DNA from: Deltaproteobacteria bacterium
Lineage (GTDB): Bacteria; Myxococcota_A; Polyangia; Haliangiales; Haliangiaceae
Reading direction: 5' to 3'
Assembly (NCBI GenBank): GCA_020630875.1
Contig: JAHDIH010000002.1
Coordinates: 619,102 to 683,101 of the forward strand
Length of the DNA stretch: 64,000 bases
The notes under the pieces are model-generated. The model had not been told where the DNA came from. It did not search any database and was given only the letters and a program-made list of their open reading frames with translations. Below, in pieces: positions 60,109-64,000 of the stretch. The translations under genes were made by a program, and so were the position numbers. Each line of letters starts with the position of its first letter. Within the stretch, counting starts at the first letter, position 1.

Positions 60109-60206
60109 ACTACACGATTATAGATAGAAACTCCTAAATCAATACTTCCACTCGGAAGAAAAAGAGTCCGATCGTCTTTCTAGTCACATCGAGGCCCCTA
60201 GGCCTG

Positions 60207-60258
60207 AGCTGCGAGCTTGAATGTACGTGCGTCGCCCCACGCACGACATTCTGCAGCT
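60207..60258. repeat. Long interrupted hairpin in an intergenic region
   Basis: Three nested complementary segments: AGCTGC (60207-60212) with GCAGCT (60253-60258), GAATGT (60219-60224) with ACATTC (60246-60251), and CGTGCGT (60226-60232) with ACGCACG (60239-60245), loop CGCCCC. In all 19 base pairs with one 6:1 internal loop and one bulge. It lies downstream of the collagen-like gene and has no T-run, so it may be a 3' structure, a small structured RNA or a dispersed element. Confidence 0.5.
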
Positions 60259-60296
60259 ACTAGTGAGAGGCAGGCGTGGCGCGATGTAAAAACAAT

Positions 60297-61058
60297 TTAT
60301 TGCGGCTCCACAACAAATGGGGGAGTTAAGGATAGAGAGGGACGTGAAATTTCTGGCGTCGCTACGTTGGGTTCTTGGATTACCCAAATGCTTCCAGTAG
60401 TGGGCATGCATAGATTCCCAAGAGTATCTACTTCTACATAGAGCCCCGTTAGTTGGATCAGCGTTAGCGCTTCTTTGTTGTAGAACTTTCCTCCATATTC
60501 TACTGCGGCTTGCTTATAACGAGAGGGTTCGTAGCTAAAGTACTTAATTCCAGTGCAGTTGGCGGAGGTATAAAGTGTATAGGCGGCGTCTAACGGAGGA
60601 GCTGTCACATGCCAGTCGGTAATTTGTCCCTGAATGGTGCTTTCCCTGGCGCTTTGCCAAATGACCCCTTGAGAATCTTCAAAGGTCGGACTTGCTTCAC
60701 CACGAAATGGACCAAGGTACTGGTCCGCTCCATCGAGCCAGACTAGTTCACCTCCGGAACCTGCAGGTCCGGGAGAGCCGGTGGGGCCTTGCAGTCCCTG
60801 AGGTCCTATCGCACCGGGAATTCCTTGAGGCCCTATCGCACCAGGAATTCCTTGAGGACCCGTTGGCCCTATTGATCCTTCAGCACCGGGAGGCCCTTGC
60901 GGCCCAATGGGCCCTTGTGGTCCTCGTTCCCCTTGGGGGCCCGGAGGTCCTTGTTCACCTTGCTCACCTTTTTGTTCGTCTTGGGGGGAATTTTCAGGAG
61001 CATCATCGCAAGCAACGAGTGCAAACAGGCAAAGGGAAACAAGCAATTTAAGCGTCAT
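60297..61058 (-). CDS. Collagen-like lipoprotein
   Basis: 253 residues. Lipobox LFALVAC gives acylated Cys17. Residues 31-102 are 24 uninterrupted Gly-X-Y triplets ([16 protein letters not shown] and so on), which should form a trimeric collagen-like stalk. Residues 103-253 form a globular head of unknown family with two cysteines ([18 protein letters not shown]). The DNA of the triplet region has a 27-base tandem repeat. Such proteins typically extend from the surface and bind ligands or host and matrix material. Confidence 0.82.
   Translation of the reverse strand: MTLKLLVSLCLFALVACDDAPENSPQDEQKGEQGEQGPPGPQGERGPQGPIGPQGPPGAEGSIGPTGPQGIPGAIGPQGIPGAIGPQGLQGPTGSPGPAGSGGELVWLDGADQYLGPFRGEASPTFEDSQGVIWQSARESTIQGQITDWHVTAPPLDAAYTLYTSANCTGIKYFSYEPSRYKQAAVEYGGKFYNKEALTLIQLTGLYVEVDTLGNLCMPTTGSIWVIQEPNVATPEISRPSLSLTPPFVVEPQ
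60797..60850 (-). repeat. 27-base tandem duplication in the collagen-like region
   Basis: Two adjacent 27-base units (60797-60823 and 60824-60850) differ at only three positions and each encodes nine residues of Gly-X-Y (GPQGIPGAI). In-frame repeats like this can change stalk length by slippage or recombination. Confidence 0.75.
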
Positions 61059-61246
61059 CGAGACAGGCTAGCACCAACAGGAAGTAACGCTAGCAAATTT
61101 TTCCGAGCATCCTTAATTTAGAGCTTACTTCATCAATAACGCACTTCGCGACATTACACGGTCTCAGTACATATGTCTTAGGTTCACCAGGAACGAAAGT
61201 GTCGTTTTTTCGAGATCAAAGAAGCAACAAGTGATACGAAGCGGCC

Positions 61247-63853
61247 ATGCGATTCGCCGTTTTGTTACTCATCATTTCATGTTCTACCAGCGAAGTTTCA
61301 AAGCCGGTAAAAAGCAGTGATAGTCCCATGCCGACTTACGCTCTGCCGACGGACGTAGCACCACTTGCCTACGATGCTGCACTGAGCCTAGAGCCGCAGA
61401 AGTCCGACTTTTCTGGTGAGATTCGTATCAAGATCGCAACGTCGAAAGCCATGAAGTCTATGTGGCTTAATGCCAGAGATTTAGAAATTACAAAGGTGAC
61501 TTTGACAGGAAGTAACCACCGCGTGTCCGTAGGCCGCATTGATGGCAATAACTTCGCTGAGATCCTCTTTGATTCAACCCTCCAGCAAGGAAAGTACGAA
61601 CTACAAATTGCTTACAAAGGGAAGATCTCGGATAAGTCACTGAGTGGCATCTTCTCACAAAAAGAGGAAGGTCTAGATTACCTCTACACGCAGTTTGAAG
61701 CGATTCACGCACGCGCAGCGTTTCCTTGCTTTGATGAGCCCCATCATAAAGTCCCTTGGACAATCTCCATAAAAACCAACGAGGGTAACAAGGCATTTTC
61801 AAACAATACTCTAAAGAAAGCAACGAAGAGCAATGATGGGATGATGACGTATGAGTTTGCGACCACTAAGCCGATTCCAAGCTACTTGGTAGCGTTTGCC
61901 GTAGGGCCTTTTGAAGTTGTGGATGGTGGCACGGCAGGGCGCAATAATACCCCGCTTCGCTATATCGTTCCAAAAGGGAAATCCCATGAAGCACGGTATG
62001 CCGTTGCGGCCACTCCGGAAATACTCTCAAGGATGGAGGACTATTTCGATTTGCCCTATCCCTATGAAAAGTTAGATAGTATCGCAATACCTTCATTCTT
62101 CGGAGCAATGGAAAATCCTGGTCTTATTACCTATGCTTCTTCGATTCTAACTAGCGATCCTAAACAAGAAAACGTTAGTTTCTACAAACGGTACTCGGTC
62201 GTTGGGGCGCACGAGATTGCTCACCAGTGGTTTGGTAACTTGGTCACCATGAAATCCTGGGAGGATCTATGGCTAAACGAATCCTTCGCAGATTGGATTG
62301 CAGACAAGGTCGCTTACTCAATCAACCCAAGCTGGAATCCGGAGCTTCCACGTAACAGATCAAGACGACGAGCGATGAGCGCCGATGCAAGACCGTCAGT
62401 TAAACCGATTCGCAATCCTGTGACTTCCAATGATGAAATTTGGGGATCCGGAGGGGCTATATTCTACGCAAAAGGAGGATCAGTGCTAACTATGTTCGAA
62501 TCCTGGATTGGCAAAGATAAGTTCAGAGCAGGACTTAGAGACTACATGCGAACCCATGCGTGGAAAAACGCAGAGGCAAAAGATTTTTTCACGGCGCTTT
62601 CAAGGCAAAGCAGTCCTCAAGTGATTCAAGCCTTTCAGTCTTTTGTCGACCAACCAGGAGTACCAGAAGTCAGCGTAGCGCTTTCTTGTGGGACCGCCAA
62701 TACCTTGAAAGTCCAGCAGAAACGCTACACTCCAAAAGGCGCAACTTCTAAGGCGGCAAAGTGGGACCTTCCATTTTGCTATAGGACCCCCAAAGGTAGT
62801 AACTGTCAGATCGTGGGCGATGCCGTTCAAACGATTGATCTTGGTAAGGTCTGTCCACAATGGATCACCGCCAATGATGGTGGCACCGGCTATTATCGCG
62901 TTAGCTACGAAAAAAAACTCGGCAGAAATAACCTGCTGAACGCTGACTTGTCCTCCTTCGAGAAGGTCGTTTTACTGAACGATATGCGTGCGCAAATAGC
63001 CACGGGAAAAATGACGCGCGTTGAATCATTGCAGGTTATTGACGATCTTGCTCGAACGACTACAAACCCACAGGTGCTGTCAGAGTTGCTATCTTTTCTT
63101 GTGTCCAAGGAGCGCCACGTTGAAGAAAAGTATCATGCAAACTACGAGAGATTCATACGTAAGTCCTTTGGTGGTGCGGCGAAACGAATTGGGCTGCTTC
63201 CCAAAAAGGGGGAAGATGATGCCGCACGAGCATTGAGAAGTTCTCTTTCCTATTCTGTGGCAATTGCTGGAAAAGATCCGGAAATAATTAAGCAGGCAAA
63301 AAAACTCACTCAAAAGTGGCTCAAAGATCATCTTAGTATCCCTGAAGATTCAGTCGGGTTGGTCACTGGTATTGCTGCCCATTATGGTGACGCCAAATTG
63401 TTTGACCATGTGCTTGGGTTGGCGAGTAAGGAAACCAATACCAAGAGACGTCGTCGGTATCTCGGCATCTTAGCCTCGTTTGAGGACCCAGAGCTCATCA
63501 AGCGAGGGTTAGAGATTACGCTGACGGATCAGTTCAACTATCGTGAGTTGGGCTTTGTCAGCGCTGGTCTCGGAAATAAGAAGACTCGAAAGTTTACCTA
63601 CGATTTCGTTCTTAACAACTACGACGGTCTTCTGAAGAAAATGTCCAAGAGAGACGAGTCCAACATGCCGAGAGTCGGAGCCTATTTTTGCACTACCAAT
63701 GAGGCAGCTCAGTTGACCAAAGACTTGTCGGCGAAAATGAAGAAAGTCGATGGTGGTGAAAAATCTCTAGAGAGAGTTGTTGAAGGAATTAAACTATGTG
63801 AGGCCCAGGTTGGGAACTTAAAGCCCGTTAGCTTGTTTCTTTCAAAGTATTAA
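61247..63853 (+). CDS. M1-family aminopeptidase, predicted lipoprotein
   Basis: 868 residues. The short signal peptide ends in LLIISC, predicting a lipid-anchored envelope enzyme. Catalytic features: GAMENPGLITY exopeptidase motif, zinc site HEIAHQWFGN (His322, Glu323, His326) with third ligand in NESFADW (Glu345), and a Tyr-containing GGAIFYAKGGSVLTMF. An ERAP1-like C-terminal helical domain covers about 540-868. It removes N-terminal residues from peptides, here probably in the periplasm or at the surface. Confidence 0.9.
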   Translation: MRFAVLLLIISCSTSEVSKPVKSSDSPMPTYALPTDVAPLAYDAALSLEPQKSDFSGEIRIKIATSKAMKSMWLNARDLEITKVTLTGSNHRVSVGRIDGNNFAEILFDSTLQQGKYELQIAYKGKISDKSLSGIFSQKEEGLDYLYTQFEAIHARAAFPCFDEPHHKVPWTISIKTNEGNKAFSNNTLKKATKSNDGMMTYEFATTKPIPSYLVAFAVGPFEVVDGGTAGRNNTPLRYIVPKGKSHEARYAVAATPEILSRMEDYFDLPYPYEKLDSIAIPSFFGAMENPGLITYASSILTSDPKQENVSFYKRYSVVGAHEIAHQWFGNLVTMKSWEDLWLNESFADWIADKVAYSINPSWNPELPRNRSRRRAMSADARPSVKPIRNPVTSNDEIWGSGGAIFYAKGGSVLTMFESWIGKDKFRAGLRDYMRTHAWKNAEAKDFFTALSRQSSPQVIQAFQSFVDQPGVPEVSVALSCGTANTLKVQQKRYTPKGATSKAAKWDLPFCYRTPKGSNCQIVGDAVQTIDLGKVCPQWITANDGGTGYYRVSYEKKLGRNNLLNADLSSFEKVVLLNDMRAQIATGKMTRVESLQVIDDLARTTTNPQVLSELLSFLVSKERHVEEKYHANYERFIRKSFGGAAKRIGLLPKKGEDDAARALRSSLSYSVAIAGKDPEIIKQAKKLTQKWLKDHLSIPEDSVGLVTGIAAHYGDAKLFDHVLGLASKETNTKRRRRYLGILASFEDPELIKRGLEITLTDQFNYRELGFVSAGLGNKKTRKFTYDFVLNNYDGLLKKMSKRDESNMPRVGAYFCTTNEAAQLTKDLSAKMKKVDGGEKSLERVVEGIKLCEAQVGNLKPVSLFLSKY

Positions 63854-64000
63854 CCCTACGCTTCAGCGTCGCTAGTATCGCTAGAAGTATAAACGCTAAC
63901 GAATCGCCACCGGAGCTGCAACTTCCACCTTCGAGATCGCGTCCTTCCCAAAAGCCATCGCCGTTAGCGTCCGGGTCGCAAAGGTCGCCAAGGCCGTCGT
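63828..64000 (-). CDS. C-terminal end of a surface protein: calcium-type repeats and MYXO-CTERM-like tail
   Basis: Partial gene running off the right edge, 56 codons visible. It reads DGLGDLCDPDANGDGFWEGR, the Asp-rich pattern of thrombospondin type-3/EF-like calcium repeats, then GGSCSSGG, a hydrophobic helix (LAFILLAILATL), KRR and a short tail. Cys, then membrane helix, then Arg cluster is the layout of MYXO-CTERM-type sorting signals, which are processed and retained at the surface in Myxococcota. The tail overlaps the convergent aminopeptidase gene by 26 bases. Confidence 0.75.
   Translation of the reverse strand, partial: DGLGDLCDPDANGDGFWEGRDLEGGSCSSGGDSLAFILLAILATLKRRVNTLKETS

Noticed and set aside
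1..64000. CRISPR arrays, tRNA/rRNA genes, insertion sequences, prophage or integrase genes
   Set aside because: None seen on reading both strands; the only tandem repeats are coding (collagen-like and Gly-rich regions). A tRNA or covariance-model search would be needed to exclude small RNAs.

Overview
The window reads as a chromosomal segment of a Gram-negative (diderm) bacterium with moderate GC content. It most resembles the Myxococcota/Bradymonadota branch of the former Deltaproteobacteria. Pointers are many lipoproteins, a Ser/Thr kinase with a TPR tail, a STAND ATPase with HEAT repeats, an MshEN-HEAT protein, a MXAN_5187-type protein, a DUF4139 protein containing a myxobacterial-style TonB plug motif, and a MYXO-CTERM-like tail at the right edge. 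The lineage is an inference; there is no rRNA or tRNA gene to test it. I saw no phage, insertion sequence, integrase or CRISPR array.

Layout. 0-5.6 kb: end of a DUF1295 membrane protein, an hcrCAB operon for 4-hydroxybenzoyl-CoA reductase (minus strand) and a divergent FadI-type thiolase. 5.6-9.9 kb: rpsU-prmA-rsmE, an RDD protein and an MshEN-HEAT protein. 9.9-14.9 kb: thrC and a MXAN_5187-like gene (minus), then rseP, tsaB and a small unknown gene (plus). 14.9-19 kb: a minus-strand envelope cluster of marC, a POTRA/Omp85 protein, a DUF4390 protein that appears to start at AUA, and an NtrY-like kinase. 19-19.5 kb: an arsR-like regulator and a 45-residue protein with four Cys-Cys pairs. 19.5-26.4 kb: a degenerate ATP-grasp protein, an SDR, and the aerobic benzoyl-CoA cluster boxC-boxB-kelch lipoprotein with divergent boxR. 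26.3-33.7 kb: the STAND-HEAT protein, an ABC transporter and glmU. 33.8-41.9 kb: SCP2, a class III CoA-transferase, Pal, a small beta-barrel, Hsp20, arsM, a Cys-rich lipoprotein, a tryptophan-dioxygenase-like gene and ygiQ. 42-50 kb: a double pseudouridine synthase, kinase-TPR, a nuclease, two lipoproteins, a GIDE protein and MATE. 50-64 kb: the composite DUF4139 lipoprotein, ethylmalonyl-CoA mutase-type ecm with meaB, a multi-DUF349 protein, a Gly-rich lipoprotein, a collagen-like lipoprotein, an M1 aminopeptidase lipoprotein, and the end of a surface protein carrying a C-terminal sorting-type tail.

How the genes fit together. HCR would remove the 4-hydroxyl group to give benzoyl-CoA. BoxB and BoxC (with a BoxA reductase and a CoA ligase not seen here) would epoxidise and cleave the ring, FadI-like thiolase and other beta-oxidation enzymes would finish, and Ecm/MeaB could help assimilate the acetyl-CoA produced. 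BoxR probably senses benzoyl-CoA and acts at a TGCA-N6-TGCA site over the box promoter. ArsR, the Cys-pair protein and ArsM suggest arsenic handling by methylation, although no arsenite efflux pump is visible.

The most unusual items are the Cys-pair microprotein, the RluA-RluE fusion, the DUF4139/TonB-plug/OmpA-like composite, the AUA start codon, and the pairing of an oxygen-sensitive type reductase with an oxygen-dependent ring-opening route.
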